Part shown: in pieces, positions 34,142-43,337 of the stretch
Layout: every line of letters starts with the position of its first letter
Position numbering within the stretch: position 1 is the stretch's first letter
NCBI RefSeq assembly: GCF_001641635.1
Contig: NZ_LUUB01000097.1
Location: forward strand, 1 to 64,000
Length of the DNA: 64,000 nt
Direction of reading: 5' to 3'
Source of the DNA: Bradyrhizobium centrolobii
Lineage (GTDB): Bacteria; Pseudomonadota; Alphaproteobacteria; Rhizobiales; Xanthobacteraceae
Position numbers and translations under genes: made by a program
The notes under the pieces: generated by a model
Databases searched by the model: none
Seen by the model: the letters and a program-made list of their open reading frames with translations, nothing else
What the model was told of the DNA's origin: nothing

Positions 34142-35104
34142 TCAGTGCTTCAGCTCGAACCGCTTGAGCTTCCGGTGCAGCGTGGCGCGGCTGACGCCGA
34201 GCGCCTTGGCGGCCGCCGAAACATTACCGCCCGCGCGTAGCAGCGCCCGCTGCAACACCGCGCGCTGACCGCCTGCAAGGTGGTCGTGCGCCGCATCGCC
34301 ACCGAGGACATCGGCCGCAGGCACCGGCTGCAACGGGCGGCCGGGCGCGATCCCCAGCCCCACCCGGGCGGACCGGGTCGCGCCGATCACGAGATCGTCC
34401 GCATCGACCGCGACGAGGCCGCCGCACTGGCCATCCGACGCAGCCGTCAGCACGATGCGGGCATGGGCGAAGGCTCTGCGAAACAGATCTGCCTCGATGC
34501 GCTTGGCCGCTTCGCCCGCTGCGAGCGCGATCAGGCTGGAGAACGCGTCGGTCCGGTCGGCGCGGCAGGAGGAGACGTCGAGCACGCCCGCAAGCGCGGC
34601 CTCGTGATCGTAGATCGGAACGGCGGTGCAGCTCAGAAGCGTGTTGCGGGTGAAGAAGTGCTGGTCGCGATCAATCGTCAACGGCCGCTGCTCGACGAGA
34701 CAGGTGCCGATGCCGTTGGTGCCCTCATGCTCCTCGCTCCATAGCGCGCCGGTCCACAGGCCCCAGGATCGAAACGTCACGTCGTCGGCCGGCGTGCCGC
34801 GGCGATCGACCGGCACGCCCTCCCCGTCGGCGAGCAGCACGCAGCAGCCGGCCGCGCCGACCGCCTGATACAGCCGGTCCATCGCGGCTTGCGCGGCAGC
34901 CAGAAGTGGCGCGATCCGCTCGCGCGCCCGATGCAGCTCTGCCTCGGTCAGCCGCATCGGCTGACTGTGGCCGGCGGGATCGAGATGATGCAGTCGGGAG
35001 GAACGGCGCCATGAGGCCACGAGGGCGGAACGTGCCGCCTGGCCTGACGCGATGGCGGCCTCGACGCGGGCCGCGTGATGCCGGGACGTTGGCCCATTCA
35101 TCAC
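34142..35104 (-). CDS. AcoR-like GAF/Fis-HTH regulator lacking the sigma-54 AAA+ domain
   Basis: A 320-residue protein. The N-terminal region ASWRRSSRLHHLDP followed by a GAF-type domain (WTGALWSEEHEGTNGIGTCL, HFFTRNTLLSCTAVPIYD, GVLDVSS) is that of AcoR-type activators of acetoin/alcohol genes. A Fis-type helix-turn-helix (GGNVSAAAKALGVSRATLH) ends the protein. The roughly 230-residue AAA+ domain with Walker A and GAFTGA motifs that normally lies between is absent. It cannot therefore open sigma-54 promoters by the usual route. It sits upstream of the aldehyde dehydrogenase. Confidence 0.85.
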   Translation of the reverse strand: MMNGPTSRHHAARVEAAIASGQAARSALVASWRRSSRLHHLDPAGHSQPMRLTEAELHRARERIAPLLAAAQAAMDRLYQAVGAAGCCVLLADGEGVPVDRRGTPADDVTFRSWGLWTGALWSEEHEGTNGIGTCLVEQRPLTIDRDQHFFTRNTLLSCTAVPIYDHEAALAGVLDVSSCRADRTDAFSSLIALAAGEAAKRIEADLFRRAFAHARIVLTAASDGQCGGLVAVDADDLVIGATRSARVGLGIAPGRPLQPVPAADVLGGDAAHDHLAGGQRAVLQRALLRAGGNVSAAAKALGVSRATLHRKLKRFELKH

Positions 35105-35313
35105 TGTTTCCTCCGGAGGGCAGTCTAGGCGGTGCCGGCACGGCCCGATTGATCTTCGTCAACCTTGGGCGGCACGGCACCCGGCCAAGCCATGAACCCG
35201 ACGCTGCGCCGTCGTCAAGGCGGCAATCCGGCCGCGGCCCTACGACTTTCGGTACGCGGCTATCGGAATTCGGTGGCGGCTTTCGCTGGCAGTTTCGGAA
35301 CGTTCGGAAAGCG

Positions 35314-35631
35314 TCAGTTCGGCAGGTTCATCCGAACGAGATCATGCGGATTGACATAATCAAGCTGGAAACGCGCCCGCTCATCCAGCATGTCGGGATC
35401 GATCTTTTCCGAGCGGAGCAGCGACACGCGCTGCTCGCTCCTGGCACGCTCGCGCTTGAGCTGCGCCAGTTCGCTGGTGAGCGCGATGATCTCCTGGTCG
35501 AGTTCCTGGCGCGCGTTCAGGCCGTACTTGCCGGTGTAGGCGTTGACGCCGAAATAGCCGACGATCGCGGCCGCCATCATGTAGAGGGCAAGGCCGGTCA
35601 GGATCGACTTCAGACGCGCGCGGGTGACCAT
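35314..35631 (-). CDS. ftsB: Septum formation initiator FtsB/DivIC
   Basis: A 105-residue bitopic division protein. It has a short basic cytosolic start, one membrane helix (ILTGLALYMMAAAIVGYFG), then a coiled coil (ELDQEIIALTSELAQLKRER) and the conserved end ERARFQLDYVNPHDLV. FtsB links FtsQ and FtsL in the divisome. The ATG at 35631 is preferred over a TTG at 35640. Placement between eno and pdhA is the conserved rhizobial order. Confidence 0.92.
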   Translation of the reverse strand: MVTRARLKSILTGLALYMMAAAIVGYFGVNAYTGKYGLNARQELDQEIIALTSELAQLKRERARSEQRVSLLRSEKIDPDMLDERARFQLDYVNPHDLVRMNLPN

Positions 35632-35746
35632 GTCCGGCAAGATGGGACAGGTTGGTTAAGGGAGTGCTAATTCCAAGCGATCCCGCCTGCTCTCCGCTCC
35701 GTCGTCCGGCAAGAAGAGCCAGCCATGGAACGAGGTCTCGCCACGC

Positions 35747-35858
35747 GTCATGCCCGGCCTTGTGCCGGGCATCCACGTTCTTGTCACCGCGCAGTAAAAC
35801 GTGGATGGCCGGGACATATAGCGCGAAGACGCGCTTTGCGCTTTTGCCCGGCCATGAC
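35747..35858. repeat. 112-bp nested palindrome, Bradyrhizobium type
   Basis: The unit starts GTCATGCCCGGC and ends GCCCGGCCATGAC. Inside are further hairpins: GCCCGGC/GCCGGGC, ATCCACGTT/AACGTGGAT and AAGCGCAAAGCGCG/CGCGC. It lies between ftsB and the FMN reductase gene. Long nested dyads of this kind are repeated in Bradyrhizobium and are not tRNA or terminators of a single gene. Confidence 0.8.
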
Positions 35859-35888
35859 GGAGAGTTGGCAGGCCTCGGCGGGAGAGCG

Positions 35889-36440
35889 TCAGCCGTGATG
35901 CTTCGCCACGTGCGCTGCAAAGGCGTCGATATAGGCCTGGAGCACGGTCTTCAGCGAGTCCTTGACTAGGCTGCCGTCAGCGTCGAAGGCGTCGCCGACC
36001 GCATTCAGATAGGTCTCCGGCTGCTGCATGATCGGGCCGGCGATGCCCGGCAGGATGTTCTGAAGCGTCTTTGCCGCGCTCACGCCACCGAGCGGGCCCG
36101 GTGAGTTGGAGATGATGCCGACCGGCTTGCCGTTGAACGAGCTCTTGCCATACGGCCGCGAGGCGACGTCGATGGCATTCTTCAGCACGCCCGGGATCGC
36201 GCGATTATATTCGGGCGTGACGAACAGGACGCCGTCCGACTTCTGGATTTTTTCGCGGAAGGCCAGCCAATCGGCGGGCGGCGCGCCCTCGAGATCCTGG
36301 TTGAAGAACGAGATGCCCGCCAGCGTGATGACCTCGAGCTTGAGAGATGCCGGCGCGAGCTTGGCAAGCGCATTGGCGATCTTCAGCGAGAAGCTGTCCT
36401 TGCGCAGGCTGCCGGCGATCGTGACGATGTTGTAGGCCAT
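35889..36440 (-). CDS. NADPH-dependent FMN reductase (ChrR/YieF-like)
   Basis: A 183-residue flavodoxin-fold reductase. The FMN phosphate loop is TIAGSLRKDSFSLKIANAL; FVTPEYNRAIPGVLKNAIDV is the dimer/flavin motif. ISNSPGPLGGVSA is the third conserved loop. Relatives reduce quinones, chromate or azo dyes with NAD(P)H. The start at 36440 follows a purine-rich GGACAACCC leader and matches the family start. Substrate unknown. Confidence 0.9.
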   Translation of the reverse strand: MAYNIVTIAGSLRKDSFSLKIANALAKLAPASLKLEVITLAGISFFNQDLEGAPPADWLAFREKIQKSDGVLFVTPEYNRAIPGVLKNAIDVASRPYGKSSFNGKPVGIISNSPGPLGGVSAAKTLQNILPGIAGPIMQQPETYLNAVGDAFDADGSLVKDSLKTVLQAYIDAFAAHVAKHHG

Positions 36441-36570
36441 GGGTTGTCCTTGAGACTTTGAGCGGGAGTGCCGGGTCGGCACTTAATCCACCTGCGTCAG
36501 TCGATGCAAGTGCATGAACCGTTCCGATTTGGAAACGCTGCGTTCGCGGAAATGAACCGTTGCCAAAACA

Positions 36571-36596
36571 ATCAGGCCGCCAAGAGGCGGCCTGAT
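36571..36596 (-). terminator. Hairpin terminator of the metallo-hydrolase gene
   Basis: ATCAGGCCGCC-AAGA-GGCGGCCTGAT is a perfect 11-bp stem 21 nt past the stop of the minus-strand gene. On that strand it is followed by TGTTTTGG, a usable U-rich tail. Confidence 0.75.
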
Positions 36597-36617
36597 CTTT
36601 AGCGCAAATCTGTAACC

Positions 36618-37613
36618 TCAGATCGTCGGATTCCACGCCGACGGGATCAGGCGATATTTGGCGCCGTCCTTCTCGACATGGCCGACCGAGGGGAAGGTGA
36701 AGTGGAAGCCGACCACGGTCGCCTTCTCCGCCGCTGCCATGTCGTAGAATTTGTGACGGGTTTCCTGCGCCAGAGCACCATCGGTGTCGAACGCCACGTG
36801 CCAGTCCGGATTGCGCAGGAACAGCTCCGGAATGTTGGTGACGTCGGACTGGATCAGCACCTTCGCATTGCCCGAGGCAACCGCGAACGAGGTGTGACCG
36901 GGCGTGTGGCCGGGCGTCGCGATCGACGTGATGCCGGGCGCGACCTCCTTGCCCCATTCGTACTTCGTCACCTTCGACTCGAGACCGGCGAAGGTCTTCT
37001 TCACGTTCGCGAAGTAGTTCTTCATCATGTCGCTGGAGGCCTTGCCGGCGTTCTCCTCGCTGGCCCAAAACTCCCAGTCCTTCACTGGGACCATGATCTC
37101 GGCATTCGGGAAGGCCATCGAGCCGTCGGCCAGGCGGATGCCATTGGTATGATCGGGATGCAGATGCGACAGCAGCACGATGTCGATGCTCTTGGGATCG
37201 ACGCCGGCGGCCGCGAGGTTTTGCAGCGCGCGGCCGACCGCACCCTTGCTCGCCTCGAAATTCGCGATGCCGTTGCCGCTGTCGATCAGCACCAGCTTGG
37301 AGCCGGTGTTGATGAGCTGCGGGTTGAAGGGCACCGTGACCATGCCCTTCGGCATGTAGGCGGCGTCAGCGGCGGCGAGCGCCTCTTCCTTGGGAATGTT
37401 GACGACGAACTTGTCGGGCATCGGAAAGCTGCGTGCACCGTCATTGATCGAGGTGCATTCGAAGCTGCCGACCTTGTAGCGGTAGAAGCCCGGCGCCTGC
37501 GCGCCGGTTTGCGGCACCGCGGCATTGGTTGCGATTGGTCGCAGTCCGGTCACGGCAGCCGCGCCGACGGCGGCCGCGCCCGCGAGCAAATGGCGGCGAT
37601 TAAGATCGGTCAT
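36618..37613 (-). CDS. Tat-exported MBL-fold metallo-hydrolase
   Basis: A 331-residue metallo-beta-lactamase-fold enzyme. The twin-arginine signal NRRHLLAGAAAVGAAAVTG directs folded export. The zinc-binding HLHPDHTNG lies near residue 140. A second His in GHTPGHTSF, an Asp in IQSDVTNIPE and a late His complete the site. Quorum-quenching lactonases and other MBL hydrolases share this fold. I cannot tell the substrate. A hairpin terminator follows the stop. Confidence 0.9.
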   Translation of the reverse strand: MTDLNRRHLLAGAAAVGAAAVTGLRPIATNAAVPQTGAQAPGFYRYKVGSFECTSINDGARSFPMPDKFVVNIPKEEALAAADAAYMPKGMVTVPFNPQLINTGSKLVLIDSGNGIANFEASKGAVGRALQNLAAAGVDPKSIDIVLLSHLHPDHTNGIRLADGSMAFPNAEIMVPVKDWEFWASEENAGKASSDMMKNYFANVKKTFAGLESKVTKYEWGKEVAPGITSIATPGHTPGHTSFAVASGNAKVLIQSDVTNIPELFLRNPDWHVAFDTDGALAQETRHKFYDMAAAEKATVVGFHFTFPSVGHVEKDGAKYRLIPSAWNPTI

Positions 37614-37725
37614 GGAGATGTCCCCTTCTATGCGCGTGCGGTTGCCCCGCTTTCAATTGCGGCGCGAATGTTCTCCCGCTTCGCTCAGAAGGCAAGACCT
37701 TCTTTGGGCGACGTGCCGCCGCACA

Positions 37726-38865
37726 TCACGAAGATTTATTTGGGTTGATGAGGAATTTTTCGCCGGTGGCACGTTTGGCGTACACGGCGATGTTGGCCGG
37801 ATCGAGCGCCTCAGGAAGCGAAACCACCTTGGTGTAGTGGCTCGCAAAGGTGGTCTTCAATTCATCGACCACGCGCTGACGCAGCCTGGCGGCATCGGCC
37901 TGCCCGATCTTCATAAGGAACGGAAACAAGAGCCAGCCGCCGACGCCCCAGGCCATGCCGAAGCCGCGCGGCAGTTCGATCGGCCGCGTGTCGAGCGCGC
38001 CATAGACATAGACCTGCTTGTGCACGTTGGAGCCGTAGCGGCTGTATTCCTTGGCGGTCTTGTTGATCGCGACTTCCATGCAATTGAGGATGTCGCCGGC
38101 GAGCTTGCCGCCGCCGATGGCGTCGAAAGCGATGGTGGCGCCGGTCTCGACCAGCGCATTGGTGAGATCGTCAAGGAAGCTCGGCGCGGTGGAATCGACG
38201 ACGTACTTGGCGCCGATCTGCTTGAGGATGTCCGCCTGCTCCTTGCTGCGCACGATGTTGACGAGCGCAATGCCGTCCTTGATGCAAATCCTGTTCAGCA
38301 TCTGGCCGAGATTGGAGGCGGCTGCGGTATGCACCAGCGCCTTGTGGCCCTCGCGCCGCATGGTCTCGGTCATGCCGAGCGCGGTGAGCGGATTGACGAA
38401 GCAGGATGCGCCTTCGGCGGGCGTGGCGCCGGCCGGCAGCGGCAGGCACTCCCTCACCTTCAGCGTGCGATATTGCGCATACATCGCGCCACCGATCATC
38501 GCCACCGTCTTGCCCATCAGCGCCTTCGCAGCATCCGAGGAGCCGGTCCTGATCACGACGCCGGCGCCCTCATTGCCAACCGGCATGGACTGGTCGAGCC
38601 GGCCCGCCATCGCCCGCATTGCGGCCGCCGGCACCTGCGCGGTGATGACGGGCGCTTGCTTCGTGCCCGAGGCCTTGGCGGTGCTCATGTCGGCGGCGCC
38701 GACGAGCAGGCCGAGGTCGGACGGGTTGATCGGCGTCGCCTCGACGCGGACGACGACTTCGTCCGCGGCGGGTTCGGGGGTCGGCACGTCGAGAAGCGAG
38801 ATTTCCAGCTCACCGCTCGCCTTGATCAGCGAACGCAGTTGCAGTCCGGTCATGCCGTCGCTCAT
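37726..38865 (-). CDS. Zinc-free MDR-family NADPH oxidoreductase (quinone reductase-like)
   Basis: A 379-residue medium-chain reductase. The N-terminal GroES-like part has VVVRVEATPINPSDLGLLVG; the cofactor part has TAAASNLGQMLNRICIKDG and GATIAFDAIGGGKLAG. The catalytic zinc cysteines of alcohol dehydrogenases are not seen, so it is a quinone-reductase-like MDR enzyme. GGGAGGATC lies before the ATG at 38865. It starts 33 nt after eno and may be read through from it. Confidence 0.88.
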   Translation of the reverse strand: MSDGMTGLQLRSLIKASGELEISLLDVPTPEPAADEVVVRVEATPINPSDLGLLVGAADMSTAKASGTKQAPVITAQVPAAAMRAMAGRLDQSMPVGNEGAGVVIRTGSSDAAKALMGKTVAMIGGAMYAQYRTLKVRECLPLPAGATPAEGASCFVNPLTALGMTETMRREGHKALVHTAAASNLGQMLNRICIKDGIALVNIVRSKEQADILKQIGAKYVVDSTAPSFLDDLTNALVETGATIAFDAIGGGKLAGDILNCMEVAINKTAKEYSRYGSNVHKQVYVYGALDTRPIELPRGFGMAWGVGGWLLFPFLMKIGQADAARLRQRVVDELKTTFASHYTKVVSLPEALDPANIAVYAKRATGEKFLINPNKSS

Positions 38866-38898
38866 GTCGATCCTCCCCTGTTCTGTCAAAGCGCCGGC

Positions 38899-40182
38899 TT
38901 ACGCCAGCGCCTTCAGCGCCGCCTTGCCGGCATAGAGCGCCTGCTTGCCGAGCTGCTGCTCGATGCGCAGGAGCTGATTATATTTGGCGGTGCGGTCGGA
39001 ACGCGCAAGGGAGCCGGTCTTGATCTGACCGCAATTGGTGGCGACCGCGAGGTCGGCGATGGTGGAATCCTCGGTCTCGCCGGAGCGGTGCGACATCACC
39101 GAGGTGTAGCCCGCCTTATGCGCCATCTCGACGGCGGCGAGCGTCTCGGTCAGCGTGCCGATCTGGTTGACCTTGATCAGGATCGAATTGGCCCGGCCCG
39201 CCTTGATGCCTTCCGACAGGCGCTTGACGTTGGTGACGAAGAGATCGTCGCCGACGAGCTGGCACTTCTTGCCGATGAGATCGGTGAGCTCCTTCCAACC
39301 GTCCATGTCGTCTTCCGACATGCCATCCTCGATGGTGACGATCGGATAGCGCGCGACGAGGTCGGCGAGATACCTCGCCTGCTCGGGCACCGAGCGGGTC
39401 TTGCCCTCGCCTTCATAGACATACTTGCCGTCCTTGAAGAACTCGGTCGAGGCGCAGTCGAGGCCGATCATGATGTCACTGCCCGCCTTGTAGCCGGCCT
39501 TGCCGATCGCGTTCATGACGAAGTCGAGCGCGGCATCGGCCGACGGCAGGTTCGGGGCGAAACCGCCCTCGTCGCCGACATTGGTGTTGTGGCCGGCCTT
39601 CTTCAGCTCGGACTTCAGCGTGTGGAAGACTTCGGCGCCGTAGCGCAGGCCTTCGGCGAAGGAGGACGCGCCGACCGGCAGGATCATGAACTCCTGGAAG
39701 TCGATCGGGTTGTCGGCATGCACGCCGCCATTGATGATGTTCATCATCGGCACCGGCAGGAGGCGCGCCGAGGTGCCGCCGACGTAGCGATAGAGCGGCA
39801 TGTCGAGCGATTGCGCGGCTGCCTTGGCGCAGGCGAGCGAGACGCCGAGGATTGCGTTGGCACCTAAGCGGCTCTTGTTAGGCGTGCCGTCGAGGTCGAT
39901 CATGATCTGGTCGATCTGGACCTGGTGCTCGACATCGATGCCGCTCAAGGCCTCGAAGATCTCGCCGTTGACGGCGCCGACCGCCTTGGAGACGCCCTTG
40001 CCGAGATAGCGGGCCTTGTCGCCGTCGCGCAGTTCCACCGCCTCATGGGCGCCGGTGGAGGCGCCGGAGGGCACCGCGGCGCGGCCGAGCGAGCCGTCCT
40101 CCAGCACGACGTCGACCTCGACGGTGGGATTGCCACGGCTATCGAGAATTTCACGGCCGATGATATCGATGATGGCGGTCAT
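38899..40182 (-). CDS. eno: Enolase
   Basis: A 427-residue glycolytic enzyme (2-phosphoglycerate to phosphoenolpyruvate). GASTGAHEAVELRDGD is the flexible active-site loop, and LIKVNQIGTLTE carries the catalytic Lys. SHRSGETEDSTIADLAV is the classic signature. Length is typical. Gene order beside ftsB and kdsA matches other rhizobia. Confidence 0.98.
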   Translation of the reverse strand: MTAIIDIIGREILDSRGNPTVEVDVVLEDGSLGRAAVPSGASTGAHEAVELRDGDKARYLGKGVSKAVGAVNGEIFEALSGIDVEHQVQIDQIMIDLDGTPNKSRLGANAILGVSLACAKAAAQSLDMPLYRYVGGTSARLLPVPMMNIINGGVHADNPIDFQEFMILPVGASSFAEGLRYGAEVFHTLKSELKKAGHNTNVGDEGGFAPNLPSADAALDFVMNAIGKAGYKAGSDIMIGLDCASTEFFKDGKYVYEGEGKTRSVPEQARYLADLVARYPIVTIEDGMSEDDMDGWKELTDLIGKKCQLVGDDLFVTNVKRLSEGIKAGRANSILIKVNQIGTLTETLAAVEMAHKAGYTSVMSHRSGETEDSTIADLAVATNCGQIKTGSLARSDRTAKYNQLLRIEQQLGKQALYAGKAALKALA

Positions 40183-40359
40183 GATGTTGCACTTCCGTTC
40201 GTTGGAGCTGATCGGTTCGCCGCGCGTCTTACACGGAGCGCAAGCAAATGTGAACGCTTGGACGGGCCGCTTCGACTGACGCGTGAAGTGCCTCAGACTA
40301 AGCTCGACCGCATCTGGTCTACGCGTCCAACCTCAATCTGAAACAGTCGAGGTAACGCC

Positions 40360-41337
40360 ATGAATCGTCGCCAGTTTCTCGCCTCGAGCGCCGCCCTGTT
40401 CGCGGTCCGCCCAAGTTTTGCCCAAGAGGGCCCGTTCCGGAAAAAATATTTCCCGATCAGCGCCGGCATCGGCCTGCACGATCTCGCGCCGGCGTCCGAC
40501 GGTACAGTCTGGTTCACCGCGCAGGGCAAGGGCATGCTCGGCAGGCTCGATCCCAAGGACGGCACCTTCAAGACAGTCAGTCTCGGCCAAGGTGCCGCCC
40601 CTCACGGCGTGACGATCGGCCCTGATGGCGCGCCCTGGATCACGGAAGGCGGCCAGAACGCGATCGCCCGCGTCGATCCGGCCGACCTCAAGGTGACGCT
40701 GTTCCGCCTGCCCGAAAAGTTCGCCTACGCCAATCTCAACACCGGCGTGTTCGACAAGTCCGGGACCTACTGGTTCACGGGGCAGTCCGGCTATTACGGC
40801 CGCCTTGCGCCGAAGTCGGGCGAGATGAGCGTGTTCAAGGCGCCGAAGGGCGTCGGTCCCTACGGCATCGCGGTCACGCCCAAGGGCGACATCTGGTACG
40901 CCTCCCTCGCCGGGAGCTATATCGCGAAGATCGACCCGGCGACCGGCAATGCTGGCGTCGTGGAGCCGCCGACGCCGAACCAGGGTTCGCGGCGCGTCTG
41001 GTCGGATTCGAAGAGCCGGATCTGGGTCAGCGAATGGAACAGCGGGCATGTGTCGGTGCACGATCCCGCCGACGGCTCCTGGAAGACCTGGAAGCTGCCG
41101 GGCGAGCGTCCCCGCACCTACGCGGTCTATGTCGACGACAAGGACAAGGTCTGGCTGACCGACTTCTCGGCCAACGCGATCGTCCGGTTTGATCCGGTGA
41201 CTGAGCAGTTCAATGTGTTCGCCAGCGACAAGACGAATGCCAATGTCCGCCAGCTCGATGGCCGGCCAGGCGAGCTCTGGGGCTGCGAATCCGGCAACGA
41301 CCGCATTGTCATGATCCAGACCATCGCCGCCGGTTGA
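40360..41337 (+). CDS. Tat-exported Vgb/SMP-30-like beta-propeller protein
   Basis: A 325-residue protein with a twin-arginine-like signal (MNRRQFLASSAALFAVRPSFA). Repeated propeller blades follow, each with 'DG.vWft' motifs (APASDGTVWFTAQGKGMLG, DGAPWITEGGQNAIARVDP, KDKVWLTDFSANAIVRFDP). Six or seven blades fit the length. Virginiamycin B lyase and similar proteins share this fold, but the residues for antibiotic cleavage cannot be confirmed here, so lyase activity is not claimed. It is divergent from eno. Confidence 0.8.
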   Translation: MNRRQFLASSAALFAVRPSFAQEGPFRKKYFPISAGIGLHDLAPASDGTVWFTAQGKGMLGRLDPKDGTFKTVSLGQGAAPHGVTIGPDGAPWITEGGQNAIARVDPADLKVTLFRLPEKFAYANLNTGVFDKSGTYWFTGQSGYYGRLAPKSGEMSVFKAPKGVGPYGIAVTPKGDIWYASLAGSYIAKIDPATGNAGVVEPPTPNQGSRRVWSDSKSRIWVSEWNSGHVSVHDPADGSWKTWKLPGERPRTYAVYVDDKDKVWLTDFSANAIVRFDPVTEQFNVFASDKTNANVRQLDGRPGELWGCESGNDRIVMIQTIAAG

Positions 41338-41386
41338 CGGCAGTCGCAATTACGTCCATCCCGGGCATCCGCAAAGGATGCAAACG

Positions 41387-41839
41387 ATGGCGCAGAAACC
41401 ACTTCAGCTCGGCCGCGCGGTCGAATGGCCGCACACGCCGGAAGAAGCCCAGCTCGACCGCGTACCCAATCCGCAAAAGGGCACGGATTATCTGGTGCGC
41501 TTCACCGTGCCGGAATTCACCTCGCTCTGTCCCGTCACGGGTCAGCCGGACTTCGCGCATCTGATGATCGACTACGCGCCGGGCGCGTGGCTGCTGGAAT
41601 CGAAGTCGCTGAAGCTCTACATCGCGAGCTTCCGCAATCACGGCGCGTTTCACGAAGACTGCACCGTGATGATCGGCAAGCGTATCGCCGCCGAGATCAA
41701 GCCGAAATTCTTGCGCATCGGCGGCTACTGGTATCCGCGCGGCGGCATCCCGATCGACGTGTTCTGGCAGACCGGCCGCGTGCCGAAGGGACTGTGGGTG
41801 CCCGAGCAAGGCGTCGTGCCCTATCGCGGGCGGGGCTAG
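41387..41839 (+). CDS. queF: preQ0 reductase (NADPH-dependent 7-cyano-7-deazaguanine reductase)
   Basis: A 150-residue unimodular QueF. It makes preQ1 for queuosine in tRNA anticodons. The nucleophile Cys is in FTSLCPVTGQPDF, the NADPH motif region is LLESKSLKLYIASFRNHG, and FHEDC carries the conserved substrate residues. The ATG at 41387 is preferred; the ATG at 41378 has its purine-rich sequence directly abutting. No preQ1 riboswitch is visible upstream. Confidence 0.94.
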   Translation: MAQKPLQLGRAVEWPHTPEEAQLDRVPNPQKGTDYLVRFTVPEFTSLCPVTGQPDFAHLMIDYAPGAWLLESKSLKLYIASFRNHGAFHEDCTVMIGKRIAAEIKPKFLRIGGYWYPRGGIPIDVFWQTGRVPKGLWVPEQGVVPYRGRG

Positions 41840-41954
41840 CTCCTCCGGAGCGCGGAAACCGGATCACCCGTCGCTTTCGCCCGTCAATTTGCTGACTATC
41901 ATCACGAGATGATCAAGGGCCATCGGCCCAGAATCGTGCCGGAGACGAACGACG

Positions 41955-42752
41955 ATGAAATCGATATCCGCAAAATTGCGCTGCCTTGCCTTGGGCCTCT
42001 TGGGCGTCCTGTGGCTGACTAACTCCTCCGATGCTGCCGAGGTCCGGGTGATGATTTCGGGTGGATTGACGGCTGCCTATCAGGCGCTTGTGCCGGAGTT
42101 CGAGAAAGCCACCGGCAACACGGTACTGACGGCATTTGGGCCCTCGATGGGGACCACCGTCAATGCGATCCCGGTCCGGCTGGAGCGCGGCGAACCGGCC
42201 GATGTCCTGATCATGGTGGGCTATGCGCTCACCGACCTCGTCAACAAGGGCAAGGTCGTTGCCGGCAGCCAGGTCGATCTGACCAAATCGCCGATCGGGA
42301 TTGCCGTGAAATCGGGTGCGCCGAAGCCGGACATCAGTTCAGCGGAGACGGTCAAGCGCGCGCTGCTGGCGGCGAAAACAGTCGCCTATTCCGATAGCGC
42401 CAGCGGCGTCTACGTCTCGACCGAGATGTTTGAAAAGCTCGGCATTGCCGACATCATGAAGGACAAGGCGCGAAAGATTCCGGCAACTCCGGTCGGCGAA
42501 ATCGTCGCCCGCGGCGAGGCCGAGCTCGGTTTTCAGCAGATCAGCGAACTGAAGCCCGTCCAGGGGATCGATATCGTGGGACCCCTACCGAATGAATTGC
42601 AGAAGATCACGGTCTTCTCAGCCGGGATCGCTACCGCTTCCAAAGAACCCGAAGCTGGTCGGGCGCTGATAAAGTTCCTCGCCTCCCCCGCCGCCCGCGA
42701 AGCGATCATCTCGAGCGGCATGGAGCCGATCTCGGCAAGTGGAACGAACTAG
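41955..42752 (+). CDS. Orphan ModA-like periplasmic binding protein
   Basis: A 265-residue substrate-binding protein of the molybdate/tungstate (SBP_bac_11) class. It has a signal peptide (CLALGLLGVLWLTNSSDAA), then VRVMISGGLTAAYQALVPEFEKA and the pair-of-lobes motif EIVARGEAELGFQQISEL. Oxyanion contacts cannot be fixed by eye. There is no modB or modC permease/ATPase next to it. It may serve a distant transporter or a different anion. Confidence 0.85.
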   Translation: MKSISAKLRCLALGLLGVLWLTNSSDAAEVRVMISGGLTAAYQALVPEFEKATGNTVLTAFGPSMGTTVNAIPVRLERGEPADVLIMVGYALTDLVNKGKVVAGSQVDLTKSPIGIAVKSGAPKPDISSAETVKRALLAAKTVAYSDSASGVYVSTEMFEKLGIADIMKDKARKIPATPVGEIVARGEAELGFQQISELKPVQGIDIVGPLPNELQKITVFSAGIATASKEPEAGRALIKFLASPAAREAIISSGMEPISASGTN

Positions 42753-42886
42753 CGCAGCGCTCCGCTCGTTACGACCTCATCGTCATCCTCAAGGCGGCGG
42801 CGCTTGGCCCGAATGCGGGCGATATTAGCGCCCGCGCCGGCGAGGTGCCCGGATGGAGCAGCGCCAATTGTCGGGTCGCGATGGCT

Positions 42887-43036
42887 TTACGCCACCGCGC
42901 GCACCTGGCTGATGAAGCTGTCGACTTCCGATGTCAGCGAGGTCGACTGGCTCGACAAATTGGCAGCGGCCTTGAGCACGCCCGTCGCGGCGCGGCCGGT
43001 CTCGTTGGCCGCCGACGAGACGCTCGCGATGTTGCT
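42887..43036 (-). pseudogene. C-terminal remnant of a methyl-accepting chemotaxis protein
   Basis: About 50 codons ending in a stop at 42887 read SNIASVSSAANETGRAATGV and then SSQSTSLTSEVDSFISQVR. This is the last helix of a chemoreceptor signalling domain. The rest of the receptor is absent; upstream codons are unrelated. It marks a deletion or an ancient transfer between the ModA-like gene and a small secreted protein gene. Confidence 0.7.
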
Positions 43037-43337
43037 CGTCCACACGCGACTATGCACCTTCGGCAAATCGGCGCCGGCTGTCATCGGCGCCTTTTCCTTG
43101 TCTAGGGCATGGCTGATCAGCCCCTGGCCCAGCGACATGCGTCCCTTCCAAGTGCCTCTCTCGGCGTACCGACGATAGCGTGCCGAACCTGCATAGCGCG
43201 CGGCACGTTCCCAACGCATCTTCTTCTCTCGCTAGCAGACTGAAATCAATGAAGGGCGGGAGGGCGCCCGAAAGAGAGCTTGGCGCCGCAGTCCAGCCGT
43301 CAGGCCAGTTTGATTATTTGAACAATGGAGTGATGTC

